From Chloroflexota bacterium (GTDB lineage: Bacteria; Chloroflexota; Anaerolineae; Promineifilales; Promineifilaceae): a stretch of 8,624 nucleotides of DNA. The notes under the pieces were generated by a model that was not told the origin of the DNA, did not search any database, and worked only from the letters and a program-made list of their open reading frames with translations. The stretch spans positions 1 to 8,624 of the forward strand of contig JAAEOP010001209.1 of NCBI GenBank assembly GCA_024223125.1. The letters run 5' to 3'. This document shows positions 1-5,869 of the stretch, in pieces. How positions within the stretch are numbered: the first letter of the stretch is position 1; each line of letters opens with the position of its first letter. The position numbers and the translations under genes were made by a program.

Positions 1-1496
1 TCTAGCACATCTCCTGGCTGCACGGCCGTTGTGTTCACATCATAGCCACGCAACTTTACCAGATTGTCAAATTGGGCATTGGTGGGGTGGGGTACGACTG
101 TGTCTATTGTAAATGATGACGGTCGGGCATAGGCTGGCTGCAAATATCCCCATAAAGTCACAATTGTTAATCCGGCTAATAGAATATTCGTAGCCCAGGC
201 TAGTTTTGTGATTGGTAATTTTGCCTTTGCCAAATCTAGCCAGCGGCTTAGGCCGTAGAAAGTGAGGATGGCTAATGCGGGCAGAGCCGGGAAAAAAAAG
301 CGGCCCATCGCCCCCGCCGGACTGACTAGTAGATAGTTGAATAGGACGCCAAAAAATAAAAGTACATCTAAAGCCAGCAAAACAAGGGGGATGCCGATCG
401 GCCGTAATTCATCCCACTGACGCTGTGCAATGGGTACAATCAAGCCCAACAGTCCCACGCCTACCAGCCAGCGTAACCCAATGTAGATCGGTTCAGGTAG
501 GGGGATTTGCCCGTAGCCAAACCGGCCCCACAAACTTGTCCAGGTGTAAGGCAGCTCGTAAATAGCTAGTCTCACACTTTCGGCTGGGTTGCGTTTGCCC
601 CACAATTCGGTTAAGCGTTGGAAGCCGGTCGGTTCGCCGTAAAGCATTTGGTTTCGGACAAACCACCAACCGGCTATCATTGCGACCGTACCCAACGACA
701 ACAACGCCACTTCCAACCACAATCGCCACTGCTTTTTTTGCCAAGCTGTAAATGTCACTGCCAGTCCAATCAACAATCCCAGCGGCGCTAAGTTAAACTT
801 GCTCATCAAAGCCAGCCCGTAAAGCAAACCCAGCGCCACACCCCATTTGCGACTTAACCCGTCCGGCTCTTTCACCAGAACAATGCAGGCCAGCAGCACG
901 GCCGTACCCCCCAAGGCCGCAATCACATCATTGTTAATAGCCCCCGACATGAAAACAAACATAGGGTTAAAGGCGACAAATGCGGCCGTGCCGAGAGCGA
1001 TTGACGGCCGTTTCAGCCAAATCACCCGTGCCATGAGCCAGGTTAACAAAACGGTCAATGCCCCCAACAGAATGTTGACGCCGCGTACCAGATGGGCGGC
1101 TAACGCTTCGCCAGACCAGGGAAAGGCTGCGTCTGACCGGGGCATGTACAGGTTTTTATTATCGTTACCCACTTCCCAATAACGGTATTGCCAAAAGGGG
1201 TTGGTAGGCGGTTCATAACAAACATCCTGCCCCGTATCAATCCAAAATGTAGCCAGCGTCCCCAACAGATAAAACAGCGGTGGGTGATGTCCTTGTGCCT
1301 GGCAAGCCATCTCCCCCTGTACCGGCAGCCGGCGAAGTTGGACAATATGCTGCACAAAACGGTAATGGCGTAGTTCATCTGTGGCCTCGTGCAAAGGGTT
1401 TATGACGCTGGCGGCAAAGGCCAGTAAAATGAAGGCAACTACTATGATGGTTATTTGTCTACGGCCGTCTCGCGCCGCTTCCCGCACAATCTCCAA
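1..1496 (-). CDS. Polytopic GT39/DUF2142-like membrane glycosyltransferase, 3' end beyond window
   Basis: Probably transfers a sugar from a polyprenyl-phosphate donor to an acceptor outside the membrane, as in the GT39/ArnT/DUF2142 superfamily; the substrate is unknown. I read 498 codons by hand in one uninterrupted frame to the left edge. A hydrophobic helix at about residues 15-31 is followed by NPLHEATDELRHY with D40-E41, the position of the acidic pair in the first outer loop of this superfamily. Further motifs are HHPPLFYLLG (69-78), FNPMFVFMSGAINND (175-189), WGRFGYG (323-329) and MGRFFFPALPAL (397-408). At about 470-498 the sequence LVKLRGYDVNTTAVQPGD begins the beta-rich C-terminal domain also seen in the 5748-3637 gene, and then the window ends. 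No ATG lies near the N-terminus. I chose TTG at 1496 because GGAG lies 8 nt upstream; GTG at 1487 is the alternative, with GGAG only 3 nt away. A TAG at 1502-1500 closes the frame upstream. It lies 59 bp after the neighbouring gene in the same direction, so it is probably in the same operon. Confidence 0.85.
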   Translation of the reverse strand, partial: MEIVREAARDGRRQITIIVVAFILLAFAASVINPLHEATDELRHYRFVQHIVQLRRLPVQGEMACQAQGHHPPLFYLLGTLATFWIDTGQDVCYEPPTNPFWQYRYWEVGNDNKNLYMPRSDAAFPWSGEALAAHLVRGVNILLGALTVLLTWLMARVIWLKRPSIALGTAAFVAFNPMFVFMSGAINNDVIAALGGTAVLLACIVLVKEPDGLSRKWGVALGLLYGLALMSKFNLAPLGLLIGLAVTFTAWQKKQWRLWLEVALLSLGTVAMIAGWWFVRNQMLYGEPTGFQRLTELWGKRNPAESVRLAIYELPYTWTSLWGRFGYGQIPLPEPIYIGLRWLVGVGLLGLIVPIAQRQWDELRPIGIPLVLLALDVLLFFGVLFNYLLVSPAGAMGRFFFPALPALAILTFYGLSRWLDLAKAKLPITKLAWATNILLAGLTIVTLWGYLQPAYARPSSFTIDTVVPHPTNAQFDNLVKLRGYDVNTTAVQPGDVL

Positions 1497-1510
1497 ACTC
1501 TAATCTCCAA
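1488..1510 (-). repeat. GGAGATT-family repeat at a translation start
   Basis: The minus strand reads TTGGAGATTAGAG directly followed by TTTGGAGATTG, which is two tandem degenerate copies of the GGAGATTGG unit found inside the two upstream genes. It straddles the stop codon that closes the frame, the Shine-Dalgarno and the TTG start of the leftmost gene. It contributes the first residues (M/L-E-I) of that protein. Confidence 0.6.
1505..1508 (-). promoter_or_regulatory. Shine-Dalgarno GGAG deciding a TTG start
   Basis: On the minus strand GGAG is followed by 8 nt and then TTG (1496-1494). The spacing is suitable and no ATG is available near the N-terminus. The site lies within a short repeat related to the GGAGATTGG family, so a dispersed repeat appears to supply the ribosome-binding site. 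Use of the TTG is inferred. Confidence 0.5.
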
Positions 1511-1514
1511 ATAG

Positions 1515-1560
1515 TTGGTGGCTGGTGGCTGGTGGTTTGTACCAACCACTACCCACTACC
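1515..1560. repeat. Tandem GGTGGCT repeat and small inverted repeat in intergenic gap
   Basis: The 59-bp gap between two genes is mostly low-complexity sequence. On the plus strand, tandem GGTGGCTGGTGGCTGGT units are followed by a degenerate reverse-complement tract, ACCAACCACTACCCACTACC. Six perfect pairs link GTGGTT (1532-1537) and AACCAC (1544-1549), with further interrupted pairing outside. There is no T-run on the minus strand after it, so I do not call a terminator. Its style matches the in-gene repeats of this window, so I read it as another dispersed repeat. Confidence 0.55.
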
Positions 1561-3640
1561 TAATTTCCAGCGTTATATGATCACGGCCGTCATCCGTCAA
1601 AATTCGCGTTTCCAGCAGGGGATCATATAAACCAAAAGCAATGACGGCCGAATCCATCTTTCCAGGCAAATTCAAATAATGTTGCTGCAAAAAAATATCT
1701 CCTGGCTGCACACTGTAAGGGTCAACCCACAAGCCATCATCCCCCGTCATGAAGTTGCCCTCGGCATCCAAAAGCTGGGCGAATACACTCAGCCGGGGGC
1801 GTGTATCTATTCCTGGCGGCGGTGGGTTGCTGATGAGTTGGAAAGGAGGCAGGTCTAATGGCCGCTCCGCCCACCAGCCCAATACCAAAACCCCTGTTTC
1901 CGGATCATATTCGGCCGATACCACACACAAGCCATTTTGGAAACAGGTTGCGTTGTCGGTGGAAACGGCCGTATTCACCTGTGACAACCAATAGCCCCCC
2001 GTTCGATCCACTTTCTCACTTTTCTGCCACGACCCTTCAAATGCGGCCGGTACATCTGGGTATTCTGTAAAAAGGGTAGACGGCTCCACAAAGATAGCTC
2101 TTTCAGGATTGTACCAACGGGGGAAGACGGCCGTGCTTCCCTTCAACCCAATTTGCAAAGCCAGCTTATCCCACGGCCCCGCTAACAAACCGGCAATCCC
2201 AAAATCAGTCAGTTCTGGGTGTTCATTTACATAAGCGGCCACATCATCGATCTCCGCCCGGTACAAAAAGCGTGTCATCCCTCGCTGTGGCCATTCGGCA
2301 AAGTAATCCGGGAAATCCCGCGCCGCGATAGATAATAATAGAACGATTCCTAGCGCTGCGGCCGTAAACTTGCTACCTGCAAACTTGCCACTTGCAAACC
2401 TGTCCACCGGCACGGCCATCAACATAAACGTTACCGGCTGTGCCAGAATCGTGTGGCCTAAACTGGCTGGTGGCACGCTGATAAATCCAGGGGAGATACC
2501 GGCCAGCCACCAGATGAGGAGGAAGGCAGAGGGTAAGCTGTAATTCGTAATCCGTAATCGGTCATCCGAATTCCGTGATCCGTAATCGGCGGTTGGCGGT
2601 TGGCGGTCGGTGGTCGGTCGTCGGATGAGTGTCCTTAGATATTGGAAAATAGATAAGAAAGCATAATAGGTTGTTATAGCGACGCCAGCCCAGAAGAGGA
2701 TGGCGCCGAGTGGCCCGAAGAGTGGCCGGTGGGGGATGTTGTAGAGCCATTCAGCGTCCCCATCGGCATGGAACATGCTTAAGGTAGCGATGATATGTTT
2801 TTGTAAGGGGGTAAAGTTGCCTAGCCCGGCTTCAACCAGAGGGACGGCCAATTCGCTTACCCGCGCTTCTGATTCTGGCTGACGGCCGAGGGTGATGAAC
2901 AAAGGCAGGGCCAACACGGCCGCCACCCCAAACATGAGGGCTATACCACGCCACTTTTGCTTGAGTAACGGCCGTGCCACTACTGCCAAATAAACAGAAA
3001 ACACACCCAAAATCAAGGGCACGCCCCGCGATGCAAAGTAAACGTAAAACCCCAACCCTATCCAAATACCAGCGATGACAAAAGAGATTGGAGATTGGAG
3101 ATTGGAAATTTTTAGTGTACCCAATTTCCAATCTCCAATCTCCAATCTCCTTGAATCTAATCCATTCCAAAAAAAATAAAATGCCAGCAGCATTGTCACC
3201 GGCATTAAAATATGGCGCAGTCCAATGCGTGAATACATCAACGACCAAAAGCCCAGGGCCAGCCCGGCGGCCGCTAACAGACCCACCGTTCGTCCCCATA
3301 ATTTGCGCCCCAACAACCAGGTTAGTGGAACTGTCAATGTCCCCAGAAAAACGGACAGCAACCGAATCCCCACTATATTGGCGCCGAACAAGCCTAAAAA
3401 GGCAGCATTCAAAACATGGTAAAGCGCTTCATGGCCGGAGGCGTCGGCGTAATAAACTTGCCACTCTCCAGCCAACACCTTTTGCGAGATGACCAGAGAG
3501 TTAATCAATTCATCATCGCGCCAACCAGGGGGGACGCCCTCTAACTGCCACACCCGGACAGCAAACGCCAGCAAAGTGATGGCGACGATCAATATCTTTT
3601 CCCATTGGGGATGGTAGATGGTGGTTTGTGGGTGGTTCAT
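1556..3640 (-). CDS. GT39/PMT_2-type membrane glycosyltransferase with C-terminal beta-rich domain (paralogue B)
   Basis: A 694-residue polytopic protein. By family it should transfer a sugar from a polyprenyl-phosphate donor to an acceptor on the outer membrane face; donor and acceptor are unknown. After a first helix (about 15-31) comes VPPGWRDDEL with D42-D43-E44, the likely catalytic acidic cluster of GT39/ArnT relatives. ASGHEALYHV (67-76) follows, then multiple helices to about residue 440. A non-membrane C-terminal half (about 445-694) ends in a beta-rich region. It is clearly homologous to the gene just upstream: WLYNIPHRPLFGPL (298-311) matches WRYNIPGRPLLPPL there, and QPESEARVSELAVPL (254-268) matches HPEAEVRIRELSGPL. 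ATG at 3640 overlaps the upstream TGA as ATGA and has no Shine-Dalgarno, which suggests translational coupling. The stop is TAG. Residues 165-186, about 339-367 and 414-425 are in-frame repeat insertions. The exact GT family is inferred from motifs and topology. Confidence 0.88.
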   Translation of the reverse strand: MNHPQTTIYHPQWEKILIVAITLLAFAVRVWQLEGVPPGWRDDELINSLVISQKVLAGEWQVYYADASGHEALYHVLNAAFLGLFGANIVGIRLLSVFLGTLTVPLTWLLGRKLWGRTVGLLAAAGLALGFWSLMYSRIGLRHILMPVTMLLAFYFFWNGLDSRRLEIGDWKLGTLKISNLQSPISFVIAGIWIGLGFYVYFASRGVPLILGVFSVYLAVVARPLLKQKWRGIALMFGVAAVLALPLFITLGRQPESEARVSELAVPLVEAGLGNFTPLQKHIIATLSMFHADGDAEWLYNIPHRPLFGPLGAILFWAGVAITTYYAFLSIFQYLRTLIRRPTTDRQPPTADYGSRNSDDRLRITNYSLPSAFLLIWWLAGISPGFISVPPASLGHTILAQPVTFMLMAVPVDRFASGKFAGSKFTAAALGIVLLLSIAARDFPDYFAEWPQRGMTRFLYRAEIDDVAAYVNEHPELTDFGIAGLLAGPWDKLALQIGLKGSTAVFPRWYNPERAIFVEPSTLFTEYPDVPAAFEGSWQKSEKVDRTGGYWLSQVNTAVSTDNATCFQNGLCVVSAEYDPETGVLVLGWWAERPLDLPPFQLISNPPPPGIDTRPRLSVFAQLLDAEGNFMTGDDGLWVDPYSVQPGDIFLQQHYLNLPGKMDSAVIAFGLYDPLLETRILTDDGRDHITLEIR
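2366..2401 (-). repeat. In-frame tandem repeat coding FASGKFAGSKFT
   Basis: On the plus strand two near-copies of an ACTTGC(C/T)AC(C/T)TGCAA unit stand in tandem. On the minus strand they encode residues 414-425, an odd ASGKF-AGSKF duplication in a short loop before a helix. The paralogue at 3637-5748 carries a different repeat in the corresponding loop (4510-4578). This looks like a small in-frame repeat insertion. Confidence 0.6.
2537..2625 (-). repeat. In-frame low-complexity repeat tract in an inter-helix loop
   Basis: The plus strand holds reiterated GTAATCCGTAATCGG-like units and then GGCGGTTGGCGGTTGGCGG and GGTGGTCGGTCGTCGG units. On the minus strand these encode a polar, low-complexity loop (residues about 339-367, containing RPTTDRQPPTADYG and DDRLRITNYS) between two helices. 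The paralogous gene has only a short loop there (IRPFLQKQRPYLGTAS), so about 20 residues appear to have been inserted without breaking the frame. Two different unit types suggest two additions. Confidence 0.65.
3084..3149. repeat. Perfect 27-bp inverted repeat (GGAGATTGG element) inside a coding region
   Basis: The left arm 3084-3110 and right arm 3123-3149 are perfect reverse complements over 27 bp, with a 12-nt loop. Each arm is itself a tandem of GGAGATTG-type units (GAGATTGGAGATTGG...). Read in frame on the minus strand it encodes residues 165-186 of the gene, RLEIGDWKLG...ISNLQSPIS. The two arms thus give the two characteristic peptides LEIGDW and SNLQSPIS. It lies between two predicted helices. 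The transcript could form a very stable hairpin here, but no T-run follows and the gene continues, so it is not a terminator. Confidence 0.85.
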
Positions 3641-5748
3641 TCGGTTACGGTCAGGTTTTGCAGATAGAGTTGATCGCCAGCAGGTTGGTTATTTGCCAAA
3701 ATGGGGAAGCGTTGGGTTTGATTGCAGGTGATATCCAAGCAGGTGTACAGGCCAATGGTGAGGGAGTATTGACTGGCGGCCGTCTCCACCGGAACCACAA
3801 ACTCATGCAGTTGTAACAAATAATCTCCTGTCTGCCATGCTTCACCAGGAGCGTCTAAACCATCTGCCTGGGCAAAGGGGACGCCATCGGCCGCAGAAAG
3901 ATGGGTGAAGAGACGAATCCCTTCTACGGGTTGGCCCAATTGCCACATTGTTATCAGACGGACAGTTTCGCCGGGAACTACGGCCGTTGTCTGCAAATCA
4001 TAACCTCGTAACACGGCCGCTTCGCCAAATTGTGTGGGCGGTACGGCCGTGAAATCCGCCTCATGTTCAGCCAGCCAATCGGCCACATCAAATTGGTAAA
4101 CTGCTAACGGCCGATCCCGGTCACTTTCTGGCTGAGGGATGATCTCCACAGGATCCATATCCCAATATTTCGTTAAACCATCTGGGAGGGAGGCAAACCC
4201 GGACAAGATGAGTCCCGCTTGGGGGGAATTGGGTAGGAGTAGACTGCTGCGGCCGTCAAACCAACGCAGTTCAATATCCTCATTCGTCAGCATCATTGTT
4301 GCCACGGCCGGACTGTGATACTGTCCCGGCGTAATCGTAGACACAGCCACATCTTGCATCTCTTGCCCATTCAAATATCTCATGGCAGTTGCCATCGCCG
4401 TTTCATACTGTACCCGTACTTCCGGCTCATTGGCCCAAATGACAAAATAATCGCGTACTGTGAAAACGGCCGTGCCCACAAACAACAATCCCACTGCTGC
4501 CCAATACAGCCACCACTCCCCCAATCTCCAAACTCCCAATCCTTCGGTTTTGCTCAGGACATATCTCCCAATCTCCCTAATTGCCAACGCCGGAAACAAA
4601 TACAACACTGGCTGCATCCCCATCGCCCGCGTCATACTCAGATGCGATCCCGTCACCAAAACAGGCGCCAGCCCAAACGCCAGCCAGCCCAAGGCCAAAA
4701 AGCTGGCTGTACCCAGATAAGGGCGCTGTTTTTGTAGAAACGGCCGTATCCCAAACCAAACCGCTACCACTAACCCCACGCCAAATAACAAACCCATCAA
4801 TGGTGGCAGCAGCGGCCGTCCAGGAATGTTATAACGCCAGAAATCATCGCCCGTAAACGTGAGAATGCCCAGCCCAGCTTGCGCATTTTCCCACAATGTT
4901 GAGACGTTGCCTTCCGTTACGGCCGTCAGCGGCCCACTCAATTCTCGAATCCGAACCTCCGCCTCTGGATGTGTCTGTAAATACGTAAACAAAAGGACTC
5001 CTATCAAAGCGGCCGTAAAGAGCATCAGGAGAATGCCGCACCATGACTGCCGGGCCAACGGCCATGCCGCCAACCACGCATACCCCCACGTCAACGGGAA
5101 AACCAGCCACAAAACCCGCGCTGGAATGTAGGTATAAAAGGTGATTCCCAACATGATGCCAGCAATTAGAAAACTGGAGATTGGAGATTGGAGGCTTGTC
5201 CTGAGTAAAGTCGAAGGATTAGAGATTGGTGACGCGCTCAATCTCCAATCTCTAATCTCCAATCTCATCAATCCCCTCCAGAAAAAAAACACCACAAATA
5301 CAAAAATTGCTGGCAACAGAATGGATCGCAGCGATTGTCGGGCGGCCATGAGGGGCCAAAAGCCCACCGCTAATCCAGCGGCCGTCAACACGGCCGTCGG
5401 TCCATCAAACGCTTTTCGTACCCAGGCCGCCATGCCCGCAATCAAAATCAGGCCGGCATAAACGGCCGTCAACCGCCCTGCCAAAAACGTCTGTCCTACA
5501 CCTGTCATAAACATCGCTGTCACATAATCATACAAAGGTTCACGGCCGTGTCCGACAGAAAAATAAATCTCGCGGCTGCCTTCTAAAATGGAGACGGCCG
5601 TCACCCCATGATCGGCTTCATCGTGGGTCAATCCAGGAGGAATGTCACTGATAGATAACAGGCGGAGGAGGACAGCCGTTAACAAAATCAACAGCAGCCA
5701 GCCTTTGTAGGCGAAGTTCTGTTTTGTCAGCATGGAGCCAGTCATCAT
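3637..5748 (-). CDS. GT39/PMT_2-type membrane glycosyltransferase with C-terminal beta-rich domain (paralogue A)
   Basis: A 703-residue polytopic protein, a diverged tandem paralogue of the next gene. Family knowledge suggests transfer of a lipid-linked sugar to an extracytoplasmic acceptor. After helix 1 (about 15-32), IPPGLTHDEADHG carries D43, E44 and D46, the likely catalytic acidic site. GHGREPLYDY is at 66-75. Further helices run to about residue 425. The C-terminal region (about 560-703; VLRGYDLQTTAVVPGETV...TVTE) is a beta-rich domain like the one beginning at the left window edge. I chose ATG at 5748 because GGGAAG lies 5 nt upstream; ATG 5745 is equally possible (8 nt). An in-frame TTG at 5802 has no Shine-Dalgarno and would add 18 polar residues ahead of helix 1. 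The TGA stop overlaps the next ATG as ATGA. In-frame repeats occupy residues 162-191 and 391-413. Helix counts are estimated by eye. Confidence 0.88.
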   Translation of the reverse strand: MMTGSMLTKQNFAYKGWLLLILLTAVLLRLLSISDIPPGLTHDEADHGVTAVSILEGSREIYFSVGHGREPLYDYVTAMFMTGVGQTFLAGRLTAVYAGLILIAGMAAWVRKAFDGPTAVLTAAGLAVGFWPLMAARQSLRSILLPAIFVFVVFFFWRGLMRLEIRDWRLSASPISNPSTLLRTSLQSPISSFLIAGIMLGITFYTYIPARVLWLVFPLTWGYAWLAAWPLARQSWCGILLMLFTAALIGVLLFTYLQTHPEAEVRIRELSGPLTAVTEGNVSTLWENAQAGLGILTFTGDDFWRYNIPGRPLLPPLMGLLFGVGLVVAVWFGIRPFLQKQRPYLGTASFLALGWLAFGLAPVLVTGSHLSMTRAMGMQPVLYLFPALAIREIGRYVLSKTEGLGVWRLGEWWLYWAAVGLLFVGTAVFTVRDYFVIWANEPEVRVQYETAMATAMRYLNGQEMQDVAVSTITPGQYHSPAVATMMLTNEDIELRWFDGRSSLLLPNSPQAGLILSGFASLPDGLTKYWDMDPVEIIPQPESDRDRPLAVYQFDVADWLAEHEADFTAVPPTQFGEAAVLRGYDLQTTAVVPGETVRLITMWQLGQPVEGIRLFTHLSAADGVPFAQADGLDAPGEAWQTGDYLLQLHEFVVPVETAASQYSLTIGLYTCLDITCNQTQRFPILANNQPAGDQLYLQNLTVTE
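4510..4578 (-). repeat. Compound in-frame repeat: GGAGATTGG-type flanks around a TGTCCTGAG core
   Basis: The plus strand shows CCAATCTCC-type units on both sides (about 4520-4535 and 4564-4575) of a core at 4541-4561, CCTTCGGTTTTGCTCAGGACA less its last base in register. The core matches 5197-5217 in the reverse orientation at 18 of 21 positions by hand alignment. On the minus strand the tract encodes residues 391-413 of the gene (REIGRYVLSKTEG then LGVWRLGEWW). It lies in the loop where the paralogue carries the ASGKF repeat. Confidence 0.65.
5174..5267 (-). repeat. Compound in-frame inverted repeat with a nested second repeat
   Basis: GGAGATTGGAGATTGG-type units at 5174-5194 face CAATCTCCAATCTC-type units at 5239-5267, forming an imperfect inverted repeat. 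Between the arms lies CTTGTCCTGAG...TCGAAGG (5195-5217), the second repeat family, followed by another AGAGATTGG unit. It encodes residues 162-191 on the minus strand: RLEIRDWRLSASPISN, then PSTLLRTS from the nested core, then LQSPIS. It sits at exactly the loop that holds the 27-bp inverted repeat in the paralogue, between FFFWRGL and FLIAGI. The simplest reading is one ancestral insertion, followed by a second one here. Confidence 0.75.
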
Positions 5749-5869
5749 TCTCTCTTCCCGGTAAAACTGGCCGATGATACGAAAACGGCCGTAACTCGAC
5801 AACTACGTTTAACGGCCGTTCAGGCATCGTTATCCCTGTAAAGTGTATTTGACTTTTAGAGTTTTCAGA
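5749..5869. other. 121-bp intergenic gap with two ACGGCCGT palindromes
   Basis: This is the only sizeable non-coding gap. It holds two ACGGCCGT octamers (5785-5792 and 5812-5819) separated by 19 nt, and an A/T-richer part at about 5835-5875. On the minus strand a TTTACA hexamer is visible but no fitting -10 box follows at normal spacing, so I do not call a promoter. There is no hairpin plus T-run, so no terminator is called either. The downstream gene is probably read through from upstream, but an internal promoter remains possible. Confidence 0.5.

Noticed and set aside
493..1378. Short minus-strand open frames at 493-744 and 1100-1378, which could suggest a frameshifted or broken gene left of 1500.
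   Set aside because: Hand translation in one single frame from 1496 to the left edge is uninterrupted and carries consistent membrane glycosyltransferase motifs. The short frames are in the other two phases.
3084..3149. The 27-bp hairpin as a transcription terminator or attenuator.
   Set aside because: It lies in the middle of an open coding region, lacks a following T-run on the coding strand, and related repeats occur in frame in the paralogue.
5174..5267. The repeated GGAGATTGG and CCAATCTCC units as a CRISPR array.
   Set aside because: Units are about 8-9 bp, contiguous and without unique spacers of regular length, and they are translated as part of a protein.
5749..5802. TTG at 5802 as the start of the 3637-5748 glycosyltransferase.
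   Set aside because: No Shine-Dalgarno precedes it and the extra residues (SSYGRFRIIGQFYREER) are atypical ahead of the first helix. ATG 5748/5745 follows GGGAAG and matches the paralogue's N-terminal length better.
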